A DNA stretch of 64,000 nt from an uncultured Anaerolineae bacterium (GCA_903875215.1 CAIQVH010000038.1:36981-100980); one strand, 5' to 3'. Positions 53,281 through 61,983 are shown, numbered from the stretch's first letter. Numbers and translations are program-made. The notes: generated from the letters alone by a model not told the origin.

Positions 53281-55263
53281 ATGAACCCAGAGCAAGCCTG
53301 GCAATCAGTCCTCGGACAACTCCAAATGGAAATGCCGCGCGCCTCCTTCGATACCTGGGTGCGCGATACCCACCTGCTGACCTGCGAGGACGGCGTCGTG
53401 ACCATCGGCGTGCGCAACCAGTACGCCCGCGACTGGCTGGAGAGCCGTCTGGCCAGCACAATCGCCCACCTGTTGGTGGACATGCTCGACCGCAGCGTGA
53501 AAGTCCGTTTCGCTGTGTCTGCCCTCGAAGCCGAGGACGAAAGCGAAACACAGCCGGAGCCAGAGGCTGAAACGGAAACCACAAAACCGGAGGAAGCCGA
53601 AATCGAAGTGGTCAATCGCCTCCGTTACGACGAAATAGTTGCCCCAACCCGGATCGTCGCCATCCCCGGCTATTTCAGCCGCCTGCTCCCGGAGATTGGC
53701 GCACGCAGCGCCTGGTTGTATGTCGGCTGGCGGCAGGCCGTCTGGAACGGCGAACGCGGCCACGAGGGTGGCTCCCGCTCACGGCGGATCGCCATTGCCC
53801 AGGTCACGCGCTTCAGCGGGCTGGGCCGGCGCACCTTCTTTCGCGCCACCGATGACCCGGCCACCTGGCAGGCGCTGGCGGGCCTGGTCGAACGCCAGGA
53901 TCTCACCCCGCACTGGACCCGGGGACGCGACCAACGCAGCCACCGTTTGCCCAATAAATACACCGTTCACATGACCCTGCCCCTGTCACGGGCCGACAGC
54001 CAGGCGGTCTCGGAATGGCTCGCCGCTTGTATTCGGGAGGGCGCTTCGCTCCTCGAAGCCTTGCTGCAGGCAGCCGGGATGAAGGAACTGGTTGGGGAAT
54101 TGTTGCCTTTGTCAGGCATGGTTTCAAGCCAGGAGAATACGGCTCAAACCGTGATGGAGATCGCCGCCCGCTTGAATACTGGGGAGCTGTCCCCCGAACT
54201 CCTGTCGGCTGCTGAGAAACTGCATCGCCGCATCCTCTCCGGCTTCGGCACCCTGCTGATCACCCATTATTTCCTGGAGAAAGTCATTCCAACCGCCAGG
54301 CTGACACCTCCCCAAGCCTGGCTGGTGACCCTGCTGCGCGACCGCTGTTACGTCAACAGCCAGACCGGCGAAGTTCGTGACGAGGTGGTGATTCGGGGCG
54401 GATATGCCGAACTGGCCGACTGGCTCGGACTTGCCCGGCCCAAGACCGTTTGGGAATGGGTGCGCGATGAGAAAGGCGCGGTCAGCGCTTTTGTGGCGGT
54501 TTTGCCCTTGCGGGAAGGAGACGAACCCGATGCCCTGCGCTTGAAAATTCGCCTGGATGAGCCGCTGTTCGATGGCGCAAATGACACCCATAAGATGGCG
54601 CAAGTGGCACTTTTGGATGGCGCGGATGACACTATTAACGTGGCGCAAATGTCACCGTTGAATGGCGCAGTTGACACCGATGAATGGCGCAAGTGGCACA
54701 GTCTTAAGCACTTAAACACCGATTCAAACACTTATCAAACACATACAACCACCGACGCGGAAACGGTGGCGGTGCCGGCGCATTGGGTTCTCAGGAAACT
54801 GCTGGTGCAGAATAACGCCCACCCTAAAATCGTGAAAGAGATGCTGGCCGCGAATGCCTCCGTTCAGGCTTTCGTCTCCTGGGTGCTGTTCGCCACCAGC
54901 CCGGCGGGCGAGGGGATCAACAACCCGGTGGCTTACGCCCTGGCTTCGCTCAAGGAAGATCCCCAGCGCGGGGCCGGCAGAACCTATGACGCCCTGGCCG
55001 CCTTGCCTCCGAGCGAACTGGTCACGCTGATTCGTTGGTCGGTAAACAAGGCAGCCAATAAATACGCCTTTACCGACCTAACCTCCGGCAATCGCTTCTG
55101 GGACGAAAACATGGGGGCCTCAGAGCGTCAGCGCCTGCTGCTCGACATCCTGCTCGGAGAAGGGGATGACACCCCGGCCTGGGAACGCCGGGAAACCGTG
55201 GTGACCGTGGCTGGGGAGGAAGCCAGACATAAAGTCGAGATCATCCGTCAGAAGAAAATCTGA
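53281..55263 (+). CDS. Replication initiator-like protein with a DnaA N-terminal domain
   Basis: 660 residues. Residues 1-75 match DnaA domain I (WQSVLGQLQMEMPRASFDTWV, then VRNQYARDWLESRLA), the part that recruits the helicase. There is no AAA+ ATPase and no DnaA domain IV. An acidic linker (to about 125) is followed by a probable winged helix (RRIAIAQVTRFSGLGRRTFF) and a C-terminal helical part after a low-complexity stretch. ATG at 53281 begins the domain. Residues 431-473 are encoded by six DNA iterons. It lies after parA/RHH and before ssb, as in plasmids. Name given as inference. Confidence 0.72.
   Translation: MNPEQAWQSVLGQLQMEMPRASFDTWVRDTHLLTCEDGVVTIGVRNQYARDWLESRLASTIAHLLVDMLDRSVKVRFAVSALEAEDESETQPEPEAETETTKPEEAEIEVVNRLRYDEIVAPTRIVAIPGYFSRLLPEIGARSAWLYVGWRQAVWNGERGHEGGSRSRRIAIAQVTRFSGLGRRTFFRATDDPATWQALAGLVERQDLTPHWTRGRDQRSHRLPNKYTVHMTLPLSRADSQAVSEWLAACIREGASLLEALLQAAGMKELVGELLPLSGMVSSQENTAQTVMEIAARLNTGELSPELLSAAEKLHRRILSGFGTLLITHYFLEKVIPTARLTPPQAWLVTLLRDRCYVNSQTGEVRDEVVIRGGYAELADWLGLARPKTVWEWVRDEKGAVSAFVAVLPLREGDEPDALRLKIRLDEPLFDGANDTHKMAQVALLDGADDTINVAQMSPLNGAVDTDEWRKWHSLKHLNTDSNTYQTHTTTDAETVAVPAHWVLRKLLVQNNAHPKIVKEMLAANASVQAFVSWVLFATSPAGEGINNPVAYALASLKEDPQRGAGRTYDALAALPPSELVTLIRWSVNKAANKYAFTDLTSGNRFWDENMGASERQRLLLDILLGEGDDTPAWERRETVVTVAGEEARHKVEIIRQKKI
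54573..54699. repeat. Six intragenic iterons (candidate replication origin)
   Basis: Core TGGCGCAAATGACAC with variants starting at 54573, 54596, 54618, 54641, 54663 and 54685: spacings 23, 22, 23, 22, 22. The copies fall in different codon frames, so the repeat is in DNA and not in protein. An AT-rich stretch follows at 54700-54750. Confidence 0.88.
54700..54750. other. AT-rich segment with ACAC repeats beside the iterons
   Basis: CTTAAACACC, AAACACTTAT and AAACACATAC occur within 45 bases, much richer in A+T than the flanks. Candidate DNA-unwinding element of the origin. It is still within the initiator ORF. Confidence 0.5.
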
Positions 55264-55358
55264 AAACTTTCAAAAACAAACCCGGCATTTGGCCGGGGGA
55301 ATCCCGGATGATTCTGCCGGGGAGCGACTCTGAATTCATAGGTGAGAGGAACACAAAA

Positions 55359-55778
55359 ATGGCATGGAATAATCACGTCGCCGTCTTGGGCGACATCACC
55401 GGGGATATTTATTACGATGTTCTGCAGATTTCCAACCAGTCTGTCCCCTTCTTGCGGGTGTATATGATGATCAACGAAACCCGCGAGGCCAGGGAGGTCA
55501 AAGGCCTGCGGATCGTTTTCTATGGCGTGCTGGCGGAACTGGCCGAAGCGCACCTGCGAACCGGGAGCCGCATCCTGGTGCAGGGACACATCCAATTGCG
55601 CAAAGGGAAAAACAACGTGATTGTCTCCGAAGTGGTGGCCGAGCACGTGATCTATATCCGCAATTTTGATCAGGAAAAGGGTACCAGGCGGCTGAAAGAG
55701 TTGAAGGCTGCAGGAAAGATACAATCTGGTGTGGAAGAACGGCTGGATCTTCCAGAGTTTGCCGAGGCACTCGAATGA
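55359..55778 (+). CDS. ssb: Single-stranded DNA-binding protein
   Basis: 139 residues, one OB fold: FLRVYMMINETREA, RIVFYGVLAELAEAHL, GSRILVQGHIQLRKG and an acidic tail (DLPEFAEALE) in place of the usual helicase-binding tip. AGAGGA lies before the ATG at 55359. Plasmid/element-borne SSB, overlapping the next gene by ATGA. Confidence 0.88.
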   Translation: MAWNNHVAVLGDITGDIYYDVLQISNQSVPFLRVYMMINETREAREVKGLRIVFYGVLAELAEAHLRTGSRILVQGHIQLRKGKNNVIVSEVVAEHVIYIRNFDQEKGTRRLKELKAAGKIQSGVEERLDLPEFAEALE

Positions 55779-56284
55779 AAAACGAGATCATTATCCCCAA
55801 ATGGGCCTGGGTTACGGGCATCCTGATCTTGCTGCTTGGACTGGGTCTGATCACTTCGCCTCGCGACAAGGACAACCGCCCCCTGCTGCTCCTGCCGGAT
55901 GTCAAGGCGATGGAGGATTACCGCCGCTCGCTGGTGGACTGGTATGCCCGCTTCCGTGAAATTGATGGTCGGATGACCCGACTGCTCTCCGACAATTACG
56001 GCGGCGATTTGTTCAGCCAATCGAGCGAAGGGCAGAAAATCCAGAACGAAACCATCCAACTTTTGCAGGAGATTGATCAGACTTCCACACCCCCGGCGGC
56101 GCTTTCCGCCAGGAACATGGCTCTGGGTGCCGGCAGCGCCTACCTGGAAGCTTCGCGCGCCATGTTAACCTGGATTTCCGCCCCAACTGCCACTAATCTT
56201 GACCTGGCTCAACAGGCTTTGAATTCCGCGTACACCACCCTTTCCGACCTGGAGGCCAGTCAATGGATGGCAGTCAATCCGTAA
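55775..56284 (+). CDS. N-terminally anchored helical protein of unknown function
   Basis: 169 residues. One helix (WVTGILILLLGLGLIT) then an extracytoplasmic helical domain of about 135 residues. No motif recognised. Tightly placed between ssb and the nuclease-like gene, which it overlaps by 22 bases. Confidence 0.7.
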   Translation: MKNEIIIPKWAWVTGILILLLGLGLITSPRDKDNRPLLLLPDVKAMEDYRRSLVDWYARFREIDGRMTRLLSDNYGGDLFSQSSEGQKIQNETIQLLQEIDQTSTPPAALSARNMALGAGSAYLEASRAMLTWISAPTATNLDLAQQALNSAYTTLSDLEASQWMAVNP

Positions 56285-57525
56285 GCCCGGTCACCCTGCA
56301 AATGCTCAACAGTCTGATCGATACCCAGACCAGGCTGAGGGATGCTGCCGAAGCGCGCTGGATCTCGGCCCGGGAAGCCTTATTTGGTCTGGCCCGGCTG
56401 GTAGCCGCCGAATGGCTTGAACAGAAGCAGCATGAAAAAGGAGGATTGGAAGCCATCCGCATGGAAGAACTGTCCCAGGTGGTTTACCAACAGGTGTCCA
56501 CTTTGCATGCCGTTTCTGTTTTGCCGGAAGTTGGCCTGTTGCAAAAAGCCACCGAGCGGAATGATGAACTCAAACAGCAAATCAGTGAACTAACGGCAAG
56601 AGCAGAGCAGGGAGAAAAATATAAACAAGCGCTTGACACCGCTACTCAGAAGCATGATAAATTACTGGAAGAAAACGAACGGTTGAAAAGGCTAAACGAG
56701 AAATTAAAAACGAATCCGCCTATTGTGAGTAGCGAGGCGGGATTCCCCGCGCCATCCTGGTTCAAAGATTGGGCGGAGAGTGGAGGCTTTGAAAAGCAAT
56801 CCTACCAGCTCAAATTGATTGGCAGTACTGGGATTTCGCTCAGGCAGGCTATTCTCGAAGCAACTGGTAAGCATTTTGCCATCAATAAAGATACTAACTC
56901 AGGCGAGGAGGCTCTCGATGGTCTTGCCGAAAGGGGCTTTATCTCTTTGACAACCATTCACACGGGGGAAAAAGGCCGCCCTCCCCAGGTGGCCAGCATA
57001 ACTCGTCTCGGCGAAGCAGCTTATATTTTCCTCGCCCGGGAACTTCCGCGCGCCGGTGACTTTGAAACCATGCGTCCTCATCACAGCACCGAGGAACATA
57101 CCTTGTTGGTGATGCAGGCTGCAACCATTTTGGAAGGCGAGGGCTATGAGATCGTCTCAAAGAACGAAATCAACCTCCCACTGGAAGGAAACCATCTATC
57201 ATCTCCAGATATTCTTGCCCGCAAAGATGGCCAGGAGATTCTGGTAGAAGTTGAACGGGATGTCAAAAAGGGAAACAACAAAGCTCGCGAACAGAAATGG
57301 CAAAATGACTTCGAGGCTGGCCGCGGGAAAATATATGTTTTCTGTGAAACGCCCCAACTACAAAAACGCCTGGTTCAGGAAATCAATCATGCGCTGGCGT
57401 CCGAGGGCCGGCTGTCACGCGCCAATACCTTCATGACCAACCTCGCAGATCTCCAGGCAGGGCAGCGGCATCCGGATGGCAGTATCTGGCTTTCTCAAAA
57501 AAGGCCTACTAAACCGGGACTTTGA
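56263..57525 (+). CDS. Coiled-coil / winged-helix / PD-(D/E)xK-like nuclease protein
   Basis: 420 residues. Residues 95-150 form a coiled coil (QISELTARAEQGEKYKQAL). About 180-250 resemble a winged helix (ISLRQAILEATGKHFAINKD, ALDGLAERGFISLTTIH). The C-terminal part has a nuclease-like core: LSSPDILARKDG, EILVEVERDVKKG and REQKWQNDFEAGRGKIYVF. The D...ExE...K spacing fits the PD-(D/E)xK fold. No family name recognised. It may cut or bind DNA for the element. IS21-like end repeats begin at its stop codon. Confidence 0.65.
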   Translation: MDGSQSVSPVTLQMLNSLIDTQTRLRDAAEARWISAREALFGLARLVAAEWLEQKQHEKGGLEAIRMEELSQVVYQQVSTLHAVSVLPEVGLLQKATERNDELKQQISELTARAEQGEKYKQALDTATQKHDKLLEENERLKRLNEKLKTNPPIVSSEAGFPAPSWFKDWAESGGFEKQSYQLKLIGSTGISLRQAILEATGKHFAINKDTNSGEEALDGLAERGFISLTTIHTGEKGRPPQVASITRLGEAAYIFLARELPRAGDFETMRPHHSTEEHTLLVMQAATILEGEGYEIVSKNEINLPLEGNHLSSPDILARKDGQEILVEVERDVKKGNNKAREQKWQNDFEAGRGKIYVFCETPQLQKRLVQEINHALASEGRLSRANTFMTNLADLQAGQRHPDGSIWLSQKRPTKPGL

Positions 57526-57574
57526 TTTTAGGCCACCTGAACATTTTAGGCCACCACCACGAATTTAGGCCACC
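57525..57574. repeat. Three direct TTTAGGCCACC repeats (possible insertion-sequence end)
   Basis: ATTTTAGGCCACC at 57525 and 57543, ATTTAGGCCACC at 57563, i.e. 18-20 bp apart. Multiple terminal repeats of GGTGGCCTAAA type are found at ends of IS21-family elements, from memory. No istA or istB is present. Confidence 0.55.
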
Positions 57575-57624
57575 TAAAAGCGCCTATTGCGTACACAGAA
57601 TAAAAGCCACTCGGTTTTGCGCGA

Positions 57625-58869
57625 TTAAACCTGCCAGGGATAGATCATCCCCGGACCAGTCACCCGCCCTTGCAAGGAAACCAGCCTGTAAGGTTGAGAT
57701 GGCTCCACCAGAGAATTGTAGGCTTCCACAAAGCTGGTTAGGGCAGGTGGTTGTGTATGAGGAAAATGAATTTTTGTTTCAATTGGCAAGATGTGATTGG
57801 GAAATTGCACCACAAAGTCCACCTCCCTTTTTTCTGTAGTGCGCCAATAGTGAACTGAGTCCCGGCCAAATTTTTTGACCAGTTCGGCAAAAACGCTGGT
57901 TTCAAAAACTGCTCCCAAGAGTTTCTTTTGCAAAGTTTTCAGCCAAAGCATTTGCATCAGGCCGGTATCATAGAAGAAGATCTTGGGCGTTTTTGTAAGT
58001 TCGGTTCGAAGGTTCCGGCTGAAGGGTCGCACCAGGCGGAGAACATAGGTCTGTTCGAGCAGAAACAGGTATCTTTCCACGGTTTGCCGGGCCAGATTGC
58101 AGGTATTTGAAATCTCAGCCATATTGAGCAGATTTCCGCTTTGCGAAGCCAGCATTTCAACCATTAGGTTAAATTTATTCACATCCTTGATCTCGGCCAG
58201 ATCGCGAATATCTTTGCGAATGTAAGTATCGATGATTTGTTGTAGATATTTTTCTTTAATACTGATGTCATCGGTTAAAACAATCTTGGGGTAACCACCA
58301 TACAGGGCAAATTCCAAGTAGAGTGATTGCAGCTCAGCAATTTTCTTCTCGGTGAAGTCTGAGCCCGGGACAAAAGCAACACCCTTGAACCAGAGAAATT
58401 CCTCGAAAGAAAGAGGATAAATCTCAAAATTGACGGTTCGCCCCACGAGTGAATCTTTAAATTTGCTTTTCATCTCAAAGCTGGATGAACCCGAAACAAT
58501 CAGCTTGAGATAGCGATGATGATCGGCCAATAATTTCAAAAAAGAAGAGGGATTTTCAAGATATTGAATCTCGTCAATCATGACGAACAGTTTTTTCTGA
58601 TTTTGTTGGAAGGCATCGAGATTAAAACCCTCCTCCTTGAGATATTTCAGGAATTCATCAACCCCTTTGTTGATCATGGAAACATAGCGGCTGTCTTCCA
58701 AATCCAGATAATGGACCTGGTTGCCTTGCGCTATTAGATTATCTTGAAGAACCATCAAGATCGAGGTTTTTCCAACCTGGCGCGCTCCATGAATCACAAT
58801 GATGTCATCTGTGGGTAAGTAGCGGGAAATTTCTTCGAGGGATGTTCGCTTGATCAGATTTGTGGTCAT
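57625..58869 (-). CDS. AAA_14/DUF4143 ATP-binding protein
   Basis: 414 residues. Walker A HGARQVGKTSIL near residue 30, Walker B MIDEIQYLEN near 110, sensor region IVSGSSSFEMKSK, and the C-terminal DUF4143 domain with LVKKFGRDSVHYWRT and EVDFVVQFPNHI (a degenerate PD-(D/E)xK core). Often on mobile elements and next to toxin-antitoxin genes, function unsettled. ATG at 58869; an in-frame TTG four codons earlier is weaker. Confidence 0.85.
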   Translation of the reverse strand: MTTNLIKRTSLEEISRYLPTDDIIVIHGARQVGKTSILMVLQDNLIAQGNQVHYLDLEDSRYVSMINKGVDEFLKYLKEEGFNLDAFQQNQKKLFVMIDEIQYLENPSSFLKLLADHHRYLKLIVSGSSSFEMKSKFKDSLVGRTVNFEIYPLSFEEFLWFKGVAFVPGSDFTEKKIAELQSLYLEFALYGGYPKIVLTDDISIKEKYLQQIIDTYIRKDIRDLAEIKDVNKFNLMVEMLASQSGNLLNMAEISNTCNLARQTVERYLFLLEQTYVLRLVRPFSRNLRTELTKTPKIFFYDTGLMQMLWLKTLQKKLLGAVFETSVFAELVKKFGRDSVHYWRTTEKREVDFVVQFPNHILPIETKIHFPHTQPPALTSFVEAYNSLVEPSQPYRLVSLQGRVTGPGMIYPWQV

Positions 58870-58888
58870 GGTTTTATCCAAAGGCTAG

Positions 58889-58944
58889 GTTGACTTTATT
58901 TTATATCCAATAATTATTAAAGTCAACTTGTATTATTATTGGAT
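58889..58944. promoter_or_regulatory. Two interleaved inverted repeats
   Basis: GTTGACTTTA (58889) with TAAAGTCAAC (58918); ATCCAATAAT (58905) with ATTATTGGAT (58935). Arms alternate A-B-A'-B', ahead of the ATPase gene. The rest of 58870-59102 is AT-rich with no ORF. Confidence 0.6.
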
Positions 58945-59102
58945 GTTTATTACCATGATCTCCAAACAAAAAAACCGATTTTGTTTGACAAAATAGAACG
59001 TCCGTGCTATTAATGGGCTGGAACTACCTTGACGCGGGAACGAAAAATATTGAGAGAGCCACATAGAGTGGCAGGTCAAACATAGAGAAGAGGAGCATAG
59101 AG

Positions 59103-59615
59103 ATGATTGGAAAACTGATTGGGAAGCTGGTTGTCTGGAGTCTGTTAGCGGTTGTTGTTGGCGTGGTCGCACTGGGTGGACATTTTTATTACAAGGCCGG
59201 CCAGCCGATGCAGGTAGCGGCGGCTCAGCGCCTCGCGCCCGGGATTACCTACCGGGAATTCTGGGCAGACAGGGTTCAACATTGGGGTGAAATAGATGAT
59301 CAGAGCGTGGCGCAAGGGAAAGGGAGAGCATGCGTATTTGCTCCAACGCTAATGCAGCCGTGGTTATTTGTGAGTGGAATAATGGAAGTTAACTATGTTA
59401 GGGCAAACCAGGGAACTGAGAAAGCCAGACAACTAATTCGTGAAATAAACGGCATCATCCCTCCTGATGAATTGATTTATGGTCCTTGGTGGAGGCTACC
59501 CGATGCCTGGTGGTGGCAAATTGAAAACGGGACCTGGTTCCACTATTATCGACCACTTGCTCGGGCCTGGAATTGTGAAGTTGGTGCGCCTCGCCGACCC
59601 ATAGATATAAAGTGA
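59103..59615 (+). CDS. N-terminally anchored protein of unknown function
   Basis: 170 residues. One helix (VVWSLLAVVVGVVALGGHFYY) then an extracytoplasmic domain with many Trp residues (LPDAWWWQIENGTWFHYYRP). Two Cys. No family recognised. Base composition is close to the AT-richer cargo. Confidence 0.6.
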   Translation: MIGKLIGKLVVWSLLAVVVGVVALGGHFYYKAGQPMQVAAAQRLAPGITYREFWADRVQHWGEIDDQSVAQGKGRACVFAPTLMQPWLFVSGIMEVNYVRANQGTEKARQLIREINGIIPPDELIYGPWWRLPDAWWWQIENGTWFHYYRPLARAWNCEVGAPRRPIDIK

Positions 59616-59632
59616 CAATAAGGAAACCCATA

Positions 59633-59661
59633 TTTACACTTGATGTAATAAATGATAATAT
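59633..59661 (+). promoter_or_regulatory. Promoter of the Fic gene
   Basis: TTTACA, 17-bp spacer, TAATAT. The -10 lies inside the inverted repeat at 59650-59674. Confidence 0.65.
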
Positions 59662-59674
59662 GGACTTATCATTT
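59650..59674. promoter_or_regulatory. Operator-like inverted repeat ahead of fic
   Basis: AAATGATAA and TTATCATTT, perfect 9-bp arms with a 7-bp spacer, covering the -10 and ending 23 bases before the ATG. Confidence 0.7.
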
Positions 59675-59697
59675 CAACAAAATTTGGCAGATTGCTT

Positions 59698-60852
59698 ATG
59701 AATCCAAAAGACTTCCGCAGCCTCGAAGCTGGACAAGCCATCCTGACCCAAAAGGGTTATTGGGCCTTCATTCCTGCTCCATTGCCAGCCAGGTTAGACT
59801 GGTCACAATCTTTGATTTCCGCCCTTTCCGATGCCGAACGTGATCTAAGTAAACTGGCCACGATTGCTGAAACTTTCCCCTTTCCTCGCTTATTGATCCA
59901 ACCCTTTGTGCGCCGTGAAGCTGTACTTTCTTCACGCATCGAGGGTACACGTGCATCATTGATCGACCTATACACGTATGAATCGGCGCAAATGTCATTC
60001 CTTGAACCAAACGAGGATGTGCGCGAGGTCTACAACTATGTTAATGCTCTGGAATATGGCATCGAGCGATTAAACGCGCTTCCCGTCAGTCTAAGGCTGA
60101 TCCGTGAACTCCATGAGAAATTGATGGAAAATGTTCGCGGCGGGCAACTAGCGCCAGGGGAGTTTCGCCGCACACAAAATTGGATTGGTCCAGCAGGAAG
60201 CACCTTGAACACAGCGACCTATGTGCCTCCACCCGTCGATGAGATGCTCACCGCACTTGGCCAGATGGAAAAATATATCCATTCAGAGAGCGACTTGCCA
60301 GCACTTATTCAGGCGGCCATGCTGCATTACCAATTCGAAGCGATCCATCCATTTTTAGACGGGAATGGGCGAGTGGGAAGGCTTTTAATCATCCTGCTCT
60401 TTTGTGAGTGGAAGCTCCTCCCACAACCGCTCCTCAACCTGAGCGTTTATTTTGAACGTTACCGGCAAGAGTATTATGACCGTTTGCTGGCAGTCTCCCA
60501 GCAAGGGAAATGGGAAGCATGGGTGCGCTTTTTCCTGAGAGGCGTCAGTCTGCAAGCCAGGGATAGCGTTATGCGCCTTGAGCGCTTACAAGGCCTGCGC
60601 CTCAAGTACCAGGCGGTTGTTGAATCCAGCCGAAATTCCGCCAGAATGGAAAAGGCCCTGGATTTTCTGTTCATGCGGCCCATTCTTTCTGTGCGTCAAC
60701 TCGAGGCAGGCTTGGGGGTCAATTTTGTGGCTGCAAAAAGATCGATCGAGAAGCTGGTTAGCGCCGGGATCTTACAAGAGGCAACCGGTTATTCCCGCAA
60801 TCGTATCTTTAGGGCAACCGAGATTCTCAAAGCACTGGAAGACATGGATTAA
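59698..60852 (+). CDS. Fic-family protein with N-terminal inhibitory helix and C-terminal winged helix
   Basis: 384 residues. Catalytic motif HPFLDGNGRVGR near residue 220; inhibitory motif SSRIEGT near residue 81 (the S/T-x-x-x-E form that blocks ATP). The C-terminal 70 residues (ILSVRQLEAGLGVNFVAAKRSIEKLVSAG) are a winged helix. Fic enzymes transfer AMP to Ser/Thr/Tyr of target proteins. The C-terminal domain plus the palindrome over its promoter suggest it controls its own expression. No separate antitoxin gene is adjacent. Confidence 0.92.
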   Translation: MNPKDFRSLEAGQAILTQKGYWAFIPAPLPARLDWSQSLISALSDAERDLSKLATIAETFPFPRLLIQPFVRREAVLSSRIEGTRASLIDLYTYESAQMSFLEPNEDVREVYNYVNALEYGIERLNALPVSLRLIRELHEKLMENVRGGQLAPGEFRRTQNWIGPAGSTLNTATYVPPPVDEMLTALGQMEKYIHSESDLPALIQAAMLHYQFEAIHPFLDGNGRVGRLLIILLFCEWKLLPQPLLNLSVYFERYRQEYYDRLLAVSQQGKWEAWVRFFLRGVSLQARDSVMRLERLQGLRLKYQAVVESSRNSARMEKALDFLFMRPILSVRQLEAGLGVNFVAAKRSIEKLVSAGILQEATGYSRNRIFRATEILKALEDMD

Positions 60853-60933
60853 TCCGTTATCTCCGCTGGCAATGCCGGCACCAACTCCGGGATGTCTGGC
60901 ATTTCCAGATCAACAAGATTGGCAATCCTTTCC

Positions 60934-61908
60934 ATGCAAACCCTTGTAATCGGCGATATTCACGGTTGTTATGTTGAACTACAGGCTTTACTGGAAAAGG
61001 CTGGCCTGAGTGATGACGATCCCATCATCTCAGTCGGTGATTTTGTCGACCGAGGGCCGGAAACGCCTCAGGTTCTGAACTTTTTCCAACAGACGCCCAA
61101 TACGCACGCCTTGATGGGCAACCATGAGCGCAAGCATGTCCGTGCGGCCAGGCATGAAGTCAAGCTCTCGATTTCACAGCAGATCAGCCGCCAGCAGTTG
61201 GGAGATGCGTATGCTGATGCAGTGGCCTGGATGGGAACCCTGCCCCTCTATATTGAGCTCGCGGAAGCGGTGATTGTGCATGGTTACCTGGAACCGGGCG
61301 TCCCGCTTTCCCAGCAAAATCCATCGGTGCTATGTGGCACGATGGGCGGCGACAAAATCCTGCGCGAACGCTATGACCGTCCCTGGTATGAGTTGTACAC
61401 CGGCGACAAAGCGGTGATTGTTGGACACAACAATTACACAAAAACTGACCAGCCATTCGTTTACAAGGACAAAGTCTTCGGCCTGGATACCGATTGTGTA
61501 CATGGCAAATCCCTGACCGGTCTATTGCTGCCGGCATTTCGCTTCGTTTCCGTCTCCTGCCGAGGAAACCTGTGGGCAGATGTTCGCCGCACATACCAGT
61601 GCCCGCGTGCCAACTCACAGAGACCTGTTTTTTCCTGGTCAGAGCGAGATGATCTGGCACTGGTCAGATTGATCGAAAAGGTAAGTCTAGCCAACCATGA
61701 TCTGCTGGCGCGCTTGCAGTCCGCCCCTGGTTTTTCTGAACTTACCCCGCGTGTACAAGCCAAGCTATATGCCGCAGAAACAGGGAAGGGGAAACTGGCA
61801 AACCTGATGCAACTTGCCCGCCTGGGAAAACTGGATTTGAATATGGGGCGAAAAATCCTGAAAGACCCAAAGGAAGTTCAAAAACTGCTGCAGGCTGACA
61901 GCGAGTAA
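60934..61908 (+). CDS. Calcineurin-like metallophosphatase
   Basis: 324 residues. LVIGDIHGCYVELQALL, SVGDFVDRGPE, LMGNHERKH, VIVHGYL and IVGHNNY cover all metal ligands of the PrpE/ApaH-like phosphatases. A C-terminal part of about 100 residues (ELTPRVQAKLYAAETGKGK) is additional. ATG at 60934 gives the family start MQTLVIGDIHG. Lies 81 bases after fic on the same strand, so possibly co-transcribed. Confidence 0.9.
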   Translation: MQTLVIGDIHGCYVELQALLEKAGLSDDDPIISVGDFVDRGPETPQVLNFFQQTPNTHALMGNHERKHVRAARHEVKLSISQQISRQQLGDAYADAVAWMGTLPLYIELAEAVIVHGYLEPGVPLSQQNPSVLCGTMGGDKILRERYDRPWYELYTGDKAVIVGHNNYTKTDQPFVYKDKVFGLDTDCVHGKSLTGLLLPAFRFVSVSCRGNLWADVRRTYQCPRANSQRPVFSWSERDDLALVRLIEKVSLANHDLLARLQSAPGFSELTPRVQAKLYAAETGKGKLANLMQLARLGKLDLNMGRKILKDPKEVQKLLQADSE

Positions 61909-61983
61909 ACAAAAAGCGGTCTCTCAGGTTATTTCTTCCTTGGAGCCGCTCTTTCTTGTTCCGGTTCATCTGAATACATCGAA

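Noticed and set aside
55264..55330. Terminator after the initiator gene
   Set aside because: The CCGGC/GCCGG stem is short and not followed by Ts; read-through into ssb is likely.
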